Shown here one piece after another: positions 25,534 to 32,446 of a stretch of DNA of 44,640 nt. Below the pieces are notes generated by a model that saw only the letters and a program-made list of their open reading frames with translations, ran no database searches and was not told the DNA's origin. Each line of letters begins with the position of its first letter. Position 1 is the first letter of the stretch. Origin of the DNA: SIG480 sp045546975 (GTDB lineage Bacteria; Bacillota; Clostridia; Oscillospirales; JAAYXM01); the NCBI GenBank assembly GCA_045546975.1, contig JAZQDV010000016.1, forward strand, positions 1 to 44,640. The letters are read 5' to 3'. The position numbers were made by a program, and so were the translations under genes.

Positions 25534-25818
25534 ATGCAGTTTGAAGATAAAAATATTTTGAGAGATGCCCCACAGAATATCATTATAGAAAATCGGGGCA
25601 GACTTTCCGTGTCAGGCGTTTCGGATGTTGAAAATTTTGACGAAACTCAGGTTGTGCTCTACACAAGCTGTGGGCTCTTGTCAATCCGGGGTGCAGGACT
25701 TCATATTGAACGCTTAAGCCTTGAAACGGGTGAACTCGCAGTTGAAGGAACGATAGACGCCATAGAGTATTCAAATGAGGTCGAGTCGGGCTCGTTCTGG
25801 TCACGACTTTTCAGATAG
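25534..25818 (+). CDS. yabP: Sporulation protein YabP
   Basis: 94 residues, the small beta-rich YabP fold. It begins with a short polar stretch, then IIIENRGRLSVSGVSDVENF, and near residue 60 the motif with HIERLSLETGELAVEG that is typical of YabP/YqfC. TTGGAGGTG precedes the ATG. In Bacillus, YabP is needed for sporulation in the mother cell; its biochemical role is unknown. Followed by yabQ after 12 bases. Confidence 0.93.
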   Translation: MQFEDKNILRDAPQNIIIENRGRLSVSGVSDVENFDETQVVLYTSCGLLSIRGAGLHIERLSLETGELAVEGTIDAIEYSNEVESGSFWSRLFR

Positions 25819-25830
25819 CGGTGAAGAGTT

Positions 25831-26331
25831 TTGGAAAATGCCGTATCTGTACAGACCTCAGAGTTCTTATATTCTGCGCTTTTAGGAGTGTTTCTTGGGC
25901 TGTTGTTTGATGTTTTTCGCGTGGCACGGGTTTATTCAGGACGAAAAAAGTCGATAAATGCACTTCTTGATGTCCTTTTCTGGATGTCTGCAACCGTAAG
26001 TCTTATGGTGTTTATCCTTACGGTATCTGAAGGAAAGATGCGATGGTATGTGCTTTTCGGAGTGTTCTCCGGCGCTTTCGTATATATGTCAGCACTCGGT
26101 GAGATTGTATTCAAGGTGCTTTTGAATGTCGTTCGCGCTGTGAAAAAGGCACTTAGGCTTATGACATATCCGATAAAGCTATTTTTGAGTTTTGTATTAA
26201 AAAAGGCAAAGAAGCTCTCTCGTAGCGTTGAGAAGAGAGCTCGGGAGAAGATAAGAGAAAAACGAAAGAAAAAGAAGAGGGCGGGAAATGGCAAGAAAGA
26301 AGAAAAAAACAGGAAACGGGATATTTGCTAA
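25831..26331 (+). CDS. yabQ: Spore cortex protein YabQ
   Basis: 166 residues from TTG 25831. Several membrane segments occupy residues about 10-105 (LYSALLGVFLGLLFDVFR, then LLDVLFWMSATVSLMVFIL and others), followed by a basic C-terminal tail of lysine and arginine. YabQ is a mother-cell membrane protein needed for cortex formation. The weak ribosome binding site GGTGA and TTG start suggest coupling with yabP. The last 44 bases overlap divIC in another frame; this is where the lysine-rich tail is encoded. Confidence 0.88.
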   Translation: MENAVSVQTSEFLYSALLGVFLGLLFDVFRVARVYSGRKKSINALLDVLFWMSATVSLMVFILTVSEGKMRWYVLFGVFSGAFVYMSALGEIVFKVLLNVVRAVKKALRLMTYPIKLFLSFVLKKAKKLSRSVEKRAREKIREKRKKKKRAGNGKKEEKNRKRDIC

Positions 26332-26578
26332 GCTTATACTTGCTGTGTTCTTTATATATGCTGCTATAAACCTCATTTCAAATCAGGTAAAAATATCAAA
26401 ACTCGAGCGTGAAACCGCAGAACGAAATGAGATAATCCAGACAGAGGAAATGCGGAAGGCACAGCTTGAGCAGGCACTCTCTGCCGAGATTGATGATGAC
26501 TATGTCACAAAAGAAGCACAGAATCAGGGCTACGCCGCGCCTAACGAGCGCGTTTTTGTAGATATTTCAAAGAACTAG
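26288..26578 (+). CDS. divIC: Septum formation initiator DivIC/FtsB
   Basis: 96 residues: basic N-terminus, one membrane segment at about 12-32 (IFAKLILAVFFIYAAINLIS), an extracellular coiled coil at about 33-70, and a short tail ending in AQNQGYAAPNERVF, the usual DivIC/FtsB C-terminal motif. It forms a complex with FtsL and DivIB in the division septum. The start lies 44 bases inside yabQ, with AGGGCGGG upstream. Place between yabQ and the S1-domain gene matches Bacillus. Confidence 0.93.
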   Translation: MARKKKKTGNGIFAKLILAVFFIYAAINLISNQVKISKLERETAERNEIIQTEEMRKAQLEQALSAEIDDDYVTKEAQNQGYAAPNERVFVDISKN

Positions 26579-26614
26579 GCGTTTTAACTTTACGAAGGAG
26601 GAAGCAAACAGAGT

Positions 26615-27022
26615 ATGGGACTCGAAGTAGGAACTATTTGCATTGGAAAGGTAACGTCAATAACAAAGTACGGTGCCTTCATGTCGCTTGAAGGGGGAAA
26701 AAGCGGTATGGTACATATTTCCGAGGTGTCACACAGCTATGTAAATGACATCAACGAGCACTTGCAAATAGGTCAGGAAATCAAGGTGAAGATTATAGAG
26801 GTTGACGAGAAGGGGAGGATAAGTCTTTCTATAAGAAAGGCGGAGCCGAAGCCTGAGCGTCACATATCACCGCCTCCTCAGAAATTCGCAGCTCCGCCCA
26901 AACCGTCTGAGCTTTCGTTTGAGGATAAACTTAAGCAGTTTATGCAGGATAGCGACAGCAAGATTTCAGGAATAAAGCAATATTCTGACAGAAGAACAAA
27001 CACACGAAGAAGAGCAAGATAA
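26615..27022 (+). CDS. S1 RNA-binding domain protein (YabR-like)
   Basis: 135 residues. An S1 domain fills residues about 3-76: GTICIGKVTSITKYGAFMSL, MVHISEVSHSYV, then IKVKIIEVDEKGRISLSIRKA. The rest is a proline-rich linker and a basic tail ending in RRTNTRRRAR, which could add RNA contact. AAGGAGG lies 14 bases before ATG 26615. This is the yabR position downstream of divIC. It is the last gene before a strong terminator. Role in RNA metabolism is expected, but not defined. Confidence 0.92.
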   Translation: MGLEVGTICIGKVTSITKYGAFMSLEGGKSGMVHISEVSHSYVNDINEHLQIGQEIKVKIIEVDEKGRISLSIRKAEPKPERHISPPPQKFAAPPKPSELSFEDKLKQFMQDSDSKISGIKQYSDRRTNTRRRAR

Positions 27023-27029
27023 AGAAAAC

Positions 27030-27062
27030 CCGAAGCAGATTTTTGATTTGCTTCGGTTTTTT
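27030..27062 (+). terminator. Rho-independent terminator after the yab cluster
   Basis: CCGAAGCA and TGCTTCGG form the stem, with an 11-base loop and six T residues at 27057-27062. This is a typical strong terminator that closes the mazG-to-S1 transcript. Confidence 0.88.
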
Positions 27063-27092
27063 GCATTTTCAGATAAAACTGCCAATATACTT
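27063..27092 (+). promoter_or_regulatory. Possible sporulation-type promoter of spoIIP
   Basis: GCATT (27063-27067), an 18-base spacer and TATACTT (27086-27092), directly behind a terminator and 36 bases before ATG 27128. The -10 element and spacer equal those found before yabP. No sigma-A promoter is visible here. Confidence 0.38.
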
Positions 27093-27127
27093 TAAGTAGA
27101 CAAGTATATTCGGAGGTTTAACGCAGG

Positions 27128-28237
27128 ATGAGAAAGAGCAGAGGAACATTAAAGCTCGCGGCCGCTTTTTTTGGCTTTGCGATAGTAATAAAACTTCTTT
27201 CGTCGGGTTTTGTGAACGAAAGCGTAAAAAATACATTACATGATATAGCGTCAGACGGAGAGCTTTTAAGATATGCTGTATCTGAGGAAACTCAGCTTCT
27301 TGGAAATGACTCACAGAAAAAGCTTCTTGGAAAGCTCGTTTCTGAAACGACGCTAGCACCCGCAGAAACCTCCGATGCTAAAACTTCAGAGGAACGCGAA
27401 GAACTTGTTGTCTGGGAGTACACCCCGGGCGGTGAGAAAAAAGAAAAGGTATATCCTGTTGAGAATATAACCATAAGTCCCAAAAGTGCGAACGGGTATG
27501 TAACGTATGAAAATATATGGGTAAAGAATGACAGCTCAAAGGGGATTGACCTCAAATGGTTACTTTCTGCAAAGCTTCCGTTCAAGCTCTCGGGGAACGG
27601 TCCGCACGTGCTTATAGTACATACCCACGCAAGTGAGTGCTATTTTCCTCAGGGAAAAGAGACGTATACGCTTACGGATGTCGAGCGGACATCAGATAAA
27701 AAGTATAATATGATACGTGTAGGTGACGAGCTTGAAAAGACTCTTCGAGAAAACGGAATCTCCGTAATTCATGACAGAAATATATACGACAGTCCATCCT
27801 ATAACGGCTCATATACAAGGACGCTTGATGCTATCGGCAAAACCCTCAAACAAAACCCGTCAATAAAGGTTGTAATAGATCTGCACCGCGATGCGATGAC
27901 AACGGAGGATGGGGTAAAGTACCGTACCGTTGCAGAGGTTGACGGAAAGAGACTTGCACAGATGATGATAGTTATGTCGACGGGTGAGAGCGGGCTTCCA
28001 CATCCGGACTGGGCGGAGAACTTAAAGCTTGCGGTAAAGCTGCAAAACGCACTTGCCGGGAAGTATAAGGATCTTATGCGTCCGATAAATTTGAGAAAAG
28101 AAAGGTTTAATATGCACGCAACATATGGCTCTATGCTTGTCGAGGTCGGAACGAGTGCGAACTCACTTGACGAAGCGCTCGGTTCAGTCCGCCTTCTTGG
28201 AAAAGAGCTTGCTCCGATACTGAAAACGGCAAAATAA
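27128..28237 (+). CDS. spoIIP: Stage II sporulation protein P
   Basis: 369 residues. A membrane anchor lies at about 9-25. Residues about 155-360 form the SpoIIP amidase/endopeptidase domain with HVLIVHTHASECYFP (H165, H167 and E170 as likely metal site), VVIDLHRDAM (H253), and MLVEVGTSANSLDEAL near the end. SpoIIP removes stem peptides from peptidoglycan with SpoIID and SpoIIM during engulfment of the forespore. CGGAGG lies 12 bases before ATG 27128. The gene stands alone between two terminators; gpr, its partner in Bacillus, is not here. Confidence 0.95.
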   Translation: MRKSRGTLKLAAAFFGFAIVIKLLSSGFVNESVKNTLHDIASDGELLRYAVSEETQLLGNDSQKKLLGKLVSETTLAPAETSDAKTSEEREELVVWEYTPGGEKKEKVYPVENITISPKSANGYVTYENIWVKNDSSKGIDLKWLLSAKLPFKLSGNGPHVLIVHTHASECYFPQGKETYTLTDVERTSDKKYNMIRVGDELEKTLRENGISVIHDRNIYDSPSYNGSYTRTLDAIGKTLKQNPSIKVVIDLHRDAMTTEDGVKYRTVAEVDGKRLAQMMIVMSTGESGLPHPDWAENLKLAVKLQNALAGKYKDLMRPINLRKERFNMHATYGSMLVEVGTSANSLDEALGSVRLLGKELAPILKTAK

Positions 28238-28260
28238 AGAGGTGGCCTACGCCACCTCTT
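28237..28260. terminator. Bidirectional terminator hairpin
   Basis: A perfect 10-bp stem AAGAGGTGGC/GCCACCTCTT with loop CTAC lies between converging spoIIP and mnmE. TTATTTT follows it on the minus strand. Confidence 0.8.
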
Positions 28261-28266
28261 ATCTAT

Positions 28267-29613
28267 CTATTTTCCAACGCAGAAGCGCGAGAATATTTCT
28301 GATACGATAACATCCTGAGCGGATTTCCCCGTGATTTCTCCTAAAATATTTATCGCATTTTCGATATCGGTTACCGCGAGATCCGCATAAGTTCCGTTTT
28401 TGAAACCCTCTGCTGCCTGAACTATCGCGTCGTATGCTCGAAGAAGTGTAGAGGCGTGTCTTGGGTTTGTCACCGTTGTTCCGTCGCATGCAATATCTTT
28501 TGCACCTACAATCTCGCAGACGAGATCGCAAAGCTCAGGAATGCCGATGCCCTCTTTTGCGGAGAGGGTAAGCGTGGGCAGGGGCGCGAAAACAGAGGAA
28601 TTAAGAACGGCTTTTTTATCGCTCTTATTTATAACACATACAGACGGCTTCTCTTTTGCAAGAGTGAGTACTTCGTCATCGTAGGGGGTGAGAGGCTCAC
28701 TTCCGTCAAACACTGCAATAAGGATGTCTGCATCAGTTGCTGACTTGCGGCTTCGCTCGATGCCAAGTTTCTCGGGCTCGGTCGCGGCGTCGCGCAATCC
28801 TGCAGTATCGATGAGGTGCAGAGCAATCGAATTTACAGAGAAGGATTCCTCGACCGTATCCCGCGTAGTTCCTTCAATATCTGTAACAATGCTTCGCTCA
28901 GTTCCAAGGATAGCGTTCAGAAGTGATGACTTTCCGACGTTCGGGCGGCCGATTAGGGCAACCTTGACACCGTTCCGGAGAAGTCTTCCGCGGTCGTATG
29001 TTCCTGCGAGTTTTTTTGTTTTTTTAGCGACGTCAAAAAGCTTTTCTGATATTTCTTCCCGCTCGCTCTGCAGTATTTCGTCATCGGGGTAGTCGACAAA
29101 GGCGTAAAACTCCGCGGCAATAGCAGAAAGTGAATCAAGGACAGAAGAAATCTCACGACCCATTGCACCGTTCATCTGCTCTGCTGCATTTTTTGCGGCG
29201 AGCTCGGTTTCGGAATCTATGAGGTCTATTATCGCCTCGGCTTGAGTGAGGTCTATTTTCCCGTTCAAAAATGCTCTTTCAGTAAACTCTCCCGCTCTTG
29301 CAGGACGCGCGCCCGCAGAATAAATTGCGGACAAGACTGACTTGAGAACGGCAGTAGAGCCATGGCAGAAAAGCTCGACAGAATCCTCACCTGTGAAGCT
29401 CTTCGGTGCTTTGAAATATACTCCCATTCCAAAGTCGAGCACTTCTCCGTCTTGTGAAATGAATTTTCCTGTTACCATTTCTCGCGGTTTTTCCAAAAGG
29501 TTTCCGCGGAATACGCATGAGGAAACGGCAAGAGCCCGATCTCCTGATATTCGTATTATGCCAAGCGCACTTTTTACGGGTGCGGTAGAGATTGCGGCAA
29601 TGGTATCTGCCAT
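28267..29613 (-). CDS. mnmE: tRNA modification GTPase MnmE
   Basis: 448 residues from ATG 29613 with GGGGTG upstream; a GTG 9 bases earlier is in frame, but would sit at the ribosome binding site. The N-terminal tetrahydrofolate-binding domain starts with DTIAAISTAPVKSALGIIRISG in full; the embedded G domain has GRPNVGKSSLL (G1), GTTRDTVEE (G2) and DTAGLRD (G3), NKSD (G4). The C-terminal FCVGK carries the cysteine used by the family. With MnmG it modifies U34 of certain tRNAs. In most Firmicutes it sits beside mnmG near the replication origin; here it stands alone. Confidence 0.97.
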   Translation of the reverse strand: MADTIAAISTAPVKSALGIIRISGDRALAVSSCVFRGNLLEKPREMVTGKFISQDGEVLDFGMGVYFKAPKSFTGEDSVELFCHGSTAVLKSVLSAIYSAGARPARAGEFTERAFLNGKIDLTQAEAIIDLIDSETELAAKNAAEQMNGAMGREISSVLDSLSAIAAEFYAFVDYPDDEILQSEREEISEKLFDVAKKTKKLAGTYDRGRLLRNGVKVALIGRPNVGKSSLLNAILGTERSIVTDIEGTTRDTVEESFSVNSIALHLIDTAGLRDAATEPEKLGIERSRKSATDADILIAVFDGSEPLTPYDDEVLTLAKEKPSVCVINKSDKKAVLNSSVFAPLPTLTLSAKEGIGIPELCDLVCEIVGAKDIACDGTTVTNPRHASTLLRAYDAIVQAAEGFKNGTYADLAVTDIENAINILGEITGKSAQDVIVSEIFSRFCVGK

Positions 29614-29649
29614 AAAAAACACCCCGGATATATCATCGTATTTTCTCTT

Positions 29650-29678
29650 ATTGTATCACAAAACGGCGCATTAGCCAA
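29650..29678 (-). promoter_or_regulatory. Sigma-A promoter of mnmE
   Basis: On the minus strand TTGGCT (29673-29678), a 17-base spacer and TACAAT (29650-29655), with a TGA extended -10 element. Confidence 0.55.
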
Positions 29679-29690
29679 TAGGAAAGTATC

Positions 29691-29719
29691 TTTACAAAAA
29701 AGCGTAATTTTGATATACT
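29691..29719 (+). promoter_or_regulatory. Sigma-A promoter of tRNA-Arg
   Basis: TTTACA (29691-29696), a 17-base spacer and TATACT (29714-29719) with TGA before the -10 box. The start would fall a few bases before the tRNA at 29735. Confidence 0.65.
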
Positions 29720-29734
29720 GTAGACGATACATTT

Positions 29735-29811
29735 GCGCTCGTAGCTCAGTTGGATAGAGCGTCAGACTCCGACTCTGAAGGCCGCAGGTTCGACTCCTGT
29801 CGGGCGCGCCA
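29735..29811 (+). tRNA. tRNA-Arg (anticodon CCG)
   Basis: 77 bases fold as a full cloverleaf. The acceptor arms GCGCTCG and CGGGCGC pair with one G-U; the D stem is GCTC/GAGC; the anticodon stem is TCAGA/TCTGA around the loop CTCCGAC, giving anticodon CCG for codon CGG; the T stem is GCAGG/CCTGT. The discriminator is G, and CCA is encoded at 29809-29811. It is a single tRNA gene with its own promoter. Its last 21 bases plus 9 following bases are repeated at 29936-29965. Confidence 0.97.
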
Positions 29812-29820
29812 ACAAAGAAA
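29791..29820 (+). repeat. Direct repeat copy 1 (tRNA-Arg 3' end)
   Basis: 30 bases from the T loop of tRNA-Arg through CCA into the start of the terminator. The copy at 29936-29965 matches at 29 of 30 positions. This resembles an attachment-site pair of a tRNA-targeting element. Confidence 0.7.
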
Positions 29821-29849
29821 CATCGCCCATCGGGCGGTGTTTCTTTGTT
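29811..29849 (+). terminator. Terminator of tRNA-Arg
   Basis: An 18-bp stem with one G-T pair and loop ATC begins at the last base of the tRNA. The right arm is U-rich (TTTCTTTGTT), though no separate U-run follows. Confidence 0.7.
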
Positions 29850-29874
29850 GTTATGAATCAAAAAGGAGTTGAAA

Positions 29875-29915
29875 GGCGGCTCTTGGAAACAGTCCGGTGG
29901 ACTGTTTCAACCGCC
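29875..29915. repeat. Palindromic mini-element between the tRNA repeats
   Basis: GAAACAGTCC and GGACTGTTTC form a perfect 10-bp stem with loop GGT, enclosed by GGCGG and CCGCC. A second hairpin, GCTTTTC/GAAAAGC, follows at once (29919-29936). The 29850-29935 stretch has no coding potential. It looks like a REP- or MITE-type palindromic unit. Confidence 0.5.
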
Positions 29916-29935
29916 GTGGCTTTTCCTCAGAAAAG

Positions 29936-29965
29936 CGACTCCTGTCGGGCGTGCCAACAAAGAAA
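29936..29965 (+). repeat. Direct repeat copy 2 (partial tRNA-Arg 3' end)
   Basis: Repeats 29791-29820 with a single C-to-T change at 29952. No tRNA precedes it; only the T-loop-to-CCA part is present. It also supplies the outer arm of the putP terminator hairpin. Confidence 0.7.
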
Positions 29966-30004
29966 AACAGCGTACTGAACTTTTGCTCAGTACGCTGCTT
30001 TGTT
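29956..30004 (-). terminator. Terminator of the putP-type gene
   Basis: CAGCGTACTGA and TCAGTACGCTG form an 11-bp stem; AACAAAG/CTTTGTT add an outer stem. On the minus strand it is followed by TTTTTCTTTGTT, a good U-run. Confidence 0.78.
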
Positions 30005-30013
30005 TAATATAAA

Positions 30014-31546
30014 TTAGTCGTCAATTGAGTTATCTGTTGCGCGTGCGTAGATGTCAAGAACTTCCTGCGAAGGTTTCTTGTCGATGAGGGTTACGATAAC
30101 TGCGCCGATAGCACTCGCAATAAAGCCGGGGATGATTTCATAAACACCTGTGATAGCTGTGAGCGTGCTTCCTGCGACCGGGAGCCAGAGCCATGCCATA
30201 TCAACAACTGCACCTATGATGATGCCGGCAACTGCGCCTTTGTATGTAAAGCGCTTCCAGAAAAGTGAGAAGAGGACCGCGGGTCCGAATGCAGCACCGA
30301 AGATACCCCAGGCATTGGATACAAGATTCATAATTGCCTGTGCAGCCTCGCCTTCACTTGATGCGATGAAGAATGCAACGACTGCGATAACCAAAACAAT
30401 GATACGGCTTACCCAGAGCATCTCTTTATCTGATGCGTTCTTTCTGACGATCGGCTTATAAAGGTCAGAAGAGAAGGAAGATGCCGCAACAAGAAGCTGT
30501 GAGTCAGCAGTTGACATACTTGCTGCAATAATTGCCGCGAGAAGGAGTCCTGCGATAAATGCGGGGAATACATCACGTGCAAGTTCTACGAAAATAAGTG
30601 ACTGGCTACCCTCGGAGAGCAACTTTGCAGAGAGGTCTACGCCGTTTGAATAAACAAACATACGTCCGAGATATCCGACAAGAATAGTTGCGCCAAGAGC
30701 AAGAACAACCCAGATGATAGCAACGGTTGCGCTCTTTTTAACCATTGACGGCTTTTCAATAGCCATAAATCTTACGATGATATGGGGCATACCGAAGTAT
30801 CCAAGGCCCCAGCCGAGACCTGAGAGAATGTCCTGCCAGCTTGCATTTGCAAAGCTGGCGACGAACTTGAACTCTTCACCATTCGGTCCTGCGTATACGG
30901 TGTTGAGAGCGTTGAGGTCAAGGTCCTTAACAAAGCCTACGACTATCGGAACGATGAGAAGCGCTGCAATCATAAGAAGACCCTGGAAGAAGTCTGTCCA
31001 GCAAACTGCATTGAAACCGCCGAGGAAAGTATAGATAAGAACGATAGCGGCAAAGATAATCATAGCTATCGAATAATTAAGCTCGGGTATAAGTGTTGTG
31101 AAAACGTCTGCACCTGCAACGAAAGCGGATGCAACGTAGATTGTAAAACAAACGAGGAACACGATCGCGCAGATGATACTGAGAGTGTGGCTCTTTGAAG
31201 CAAAACGGTTTGATAGATACTGCGGAAGTGTGATAGAGTCACCTGCGGCACGTGAGAACTTGCGAAGTCTCCTTGCAACAATGATCCAGTTGGCTGCAGT
31301 GCCTATTGCAAGGCCTATACCGATCCATGCCTGACCGAATCCGAATGCGAGGATAGAGCCGGGAAGACCCATAAGAAGCCAAGCCGACATATCGGAGGCT
31401 TGTGCACTCATAGCAGTTACCCACGGACCCATCTTACGGCCACCGAGGAAGTAGTCTTTTTCAGTGTTGCTCTTCGATTTGAAGAAGAAAAAAACGCCTG
31501 TTGCGAGCATCGCAACAAAGTATAATGCAAACGCTAAAATATCCAT
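30014..31546 (-). CDS. putP: Sodium/solute symporter, PutP type
   Basis: 510 residues, 13 or so membrane segments, SSS family. YFLGGRKMGPWVTAMSAQASDMSAWLLMGLPG at the N-terminus, read here in parts (GGRKMGPWVTAMSA and SDMSAWLLMG), and AASMSTADSQLLVAAS in the middle are hallmarks of the proline/sodium symporter PutP; the latter holds the second sodium site serines. It imports proline, or possibly another small acid, with Na+. AAGGAGA precedes ATG 31546. It has its own promoter with a small dyad at the start point. No proline-degrading genes are in the window, although gdhA is about 3 kb away. Confidence 0.9.
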   Translation of the reverse strand: MDILAFALYFVAMLATGVFFFFKSKSNTEKDYFLGGRKMGPWVTAMSAQASDMSAWLLMGLPGSILAFGFGQAWIGIGLAIGTAANWIIVARRLRKFSRAAGDSITLPQYLSNRFASKSHTLSIICAIVFLVCFTIYVASAFVAGADVFTTLIPELNYSIAMIIFAAIVLIYTFLGGFNAVCWTDFFQGLLMIAALLIVPIVVGFVKDLDLNALNTVYAGPNGEEFKFVASFANASWQDILSGLGWGLGYFGMPHIIVRFMAIEKPSMVKKSATVAIIWVVLALGATILVGYLGRMFVYSNGVDLSAKLLSEGSQSLIFVELARDVFPAFIAGLLLAAIIAASMSTADSQLLVAASSFSSDLYKPIVRKNASDKEMLWVSRIIVLVIAVVAFFIASSEGEAAQAIMNLVSNAWGIFGAAFGPAVLFSLFWKRFTYKGAVAGIIIGAVVDMAWLWLPVAGSTLTAITGVYEIIPGFIASAIGAVIVTLIDKKPSQEVLDIYARATDNSIDD

Positions 31547-31572
31547 AATATTGTCTCCTTTTTTATAGGATT

Positions 31573-31586
31573 TGCATAGATATGCA
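31573..31586. promoter_or_regulatory. Small dyad at the putP start site
   Basis: TGCATA and TATGCA, 6-base arms separated by GA, touch the -10 box of the putP promoter. It could be an operator; short palindromes also occur by chance. Confidence 0.3.
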
Positions 31587-31614
31587 TTATATCACAAATT
31601 CTGCCAAAAATCAA
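31586..31614 (-). promoter_or_regulatory. Sigma-A promoter of the putP-type gene
   Basis: On the minus strand TTGATT (31609-31614), a 17-base spacer and TATAAT (31586-31591). Confidence 0.65.
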
Positions 31615-31619
31615 GGGTG

Positions 31620-31648
31620 TTGAAATAAAAGGTCCTTTGTGTTATACT
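31620..31648 (+). promoter_or_regulatory. Sigma-A promoter of the parvulin gene
   Basis: TTGAAA (31620-31625), a 17-base spacer and TATACT (31643-31648). It is back to back with the putP promoter; the -35 boxes are 5 bases apart. Confidence 0.65.
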
Positions 31649-31671
31649 ACTCTCTGTTTGGAGGTAATATT

Positions 31672-32412
31672 ATGAGTAAAGTTTTGGCAAAAGTAGGAAA
31701 CGTATCAATTACAGAATCTGATGTAGATGCTACAATAAAGGCGTTGGGTCCGCGTGGCGCAAGCTACAACACACCTGACGGAAGAAAAGCAGTGCTTGAA
31801 CAGATTATCGCAAAGAATCTTTTTCTCAACGAAGCTCGTGCAAATTCATATGAAAAGGATGCACGTTTTATAGAGGACCTTGCAAAGGTGAAGGATGAGA
31901 TGCTTGCAAACTTTGCAATTGAGAAGACGATCTCAGAAATAACTGTAAGTGATGACGAGTTAAAGAAATACTATGATGAGCACCAGAGCGAGTTTTCTTT
32001 CCCTGAGACTGTCACTGCAAGTCACATCCTTGTAGCAGAAGAGGACAAGATAAAGGAGATTGCAGCAGATATCACAGCGGGCAAGATGTCCTTTGAGGAG
32101 GCAGCGAAGAAATTCAGTACATGCCCGTCAGGACAGCAGGGCGGAGCTCTTGGTGAGTTTGGTCGCGGTCAGATGGTGCGCGAGTTTGAAGATGCAGCAT
32201 TTTCTATGAATATCGGAGAGATTTCAGCTCCCGTAAAGACGCAGTTTGGATATCACCTCATAAAGCTCCAGGCAAAGAAAGAGCCGGGAACACTTCCTTT
32301 TGAAAAGGTGGAGGCTGAGCTTCGCAATGTAGTGCTTCAGGACAAGCAACAGTCGGCATACGCATCAAAGCTCAATCAGCTTAAAATTGTCTATCCCGTT
32401 GATATTTATTAA
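31672..32412 (+). CDS. PpiC-type (parvulin) peptidyl-prolyl isomerase
   Basis: 246 residues from ATG 31672, preceded by GGAGGT; the longer frame from 31639 starts inside the promoter. An N-terminal SurA-like helical region (about 1-115) includes VGNVSITESDVDATI. The parvulin domain follows at about 120-220: TASHILVAEEDKIKEIAADI in shortened form, CPSGQQGGALGEFGRGQMV, and QFGYHLIKL. No signal peptide or lipobox is present, so the protein should stay in the cytoplasm, unlike PrsA. It assists protein folding. Monocistronic, closed by a strong terminator. Confidence 0.92.
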   Translation: MSKVLAKVGNVSITESDVDATIKALGPRGASYNTPDGRKAVLEQIIAKNLFLNEARANSYEKDARFIEDLAKVKDEMLANFAIEKTISEITVSDDELKKYYDEHQSEFSFPETVTASHILVAEEDKIKEIAADITAGKMSFEEAAKKFSTCPSGQQGGALGEFGRGQMVREFEDAAFSMNIGEISAPVKTQFGYHLIKLQAKKEPGTLPFEKVEAELRNVVLQDKQQSAYASKLNQLKIVYPVDIY

Positions 32413-32416
32413 AAGC

Positions 32417-32446
32417 AAATCCCCGTACTTTTGTACGGGGATTTTT
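32417..32446. terminator. Bidirectional terminator hairpin
   Basis: A perfect stem AAATCCCCGTAC/GTACGGGGATTT with loop TTTT and a following TT. It lies between the converging parvulin and AraC genes. Confidence 0.85.

Noticed and set aside
28953..29168. Antisense and shifted open frames inside mnmE and similar ones in other large genes
   Set aside because: They have no ribosome binding sites or recognisable domains and lie inside well-supported genes; they are frame shadows.
29936..29955. A second tRNA gene behind tRNA-Arg
   Set aside because: Only the T-loop to CCA part is present; no acceptor 5' strand, D arm or anticodon arm precedes it.
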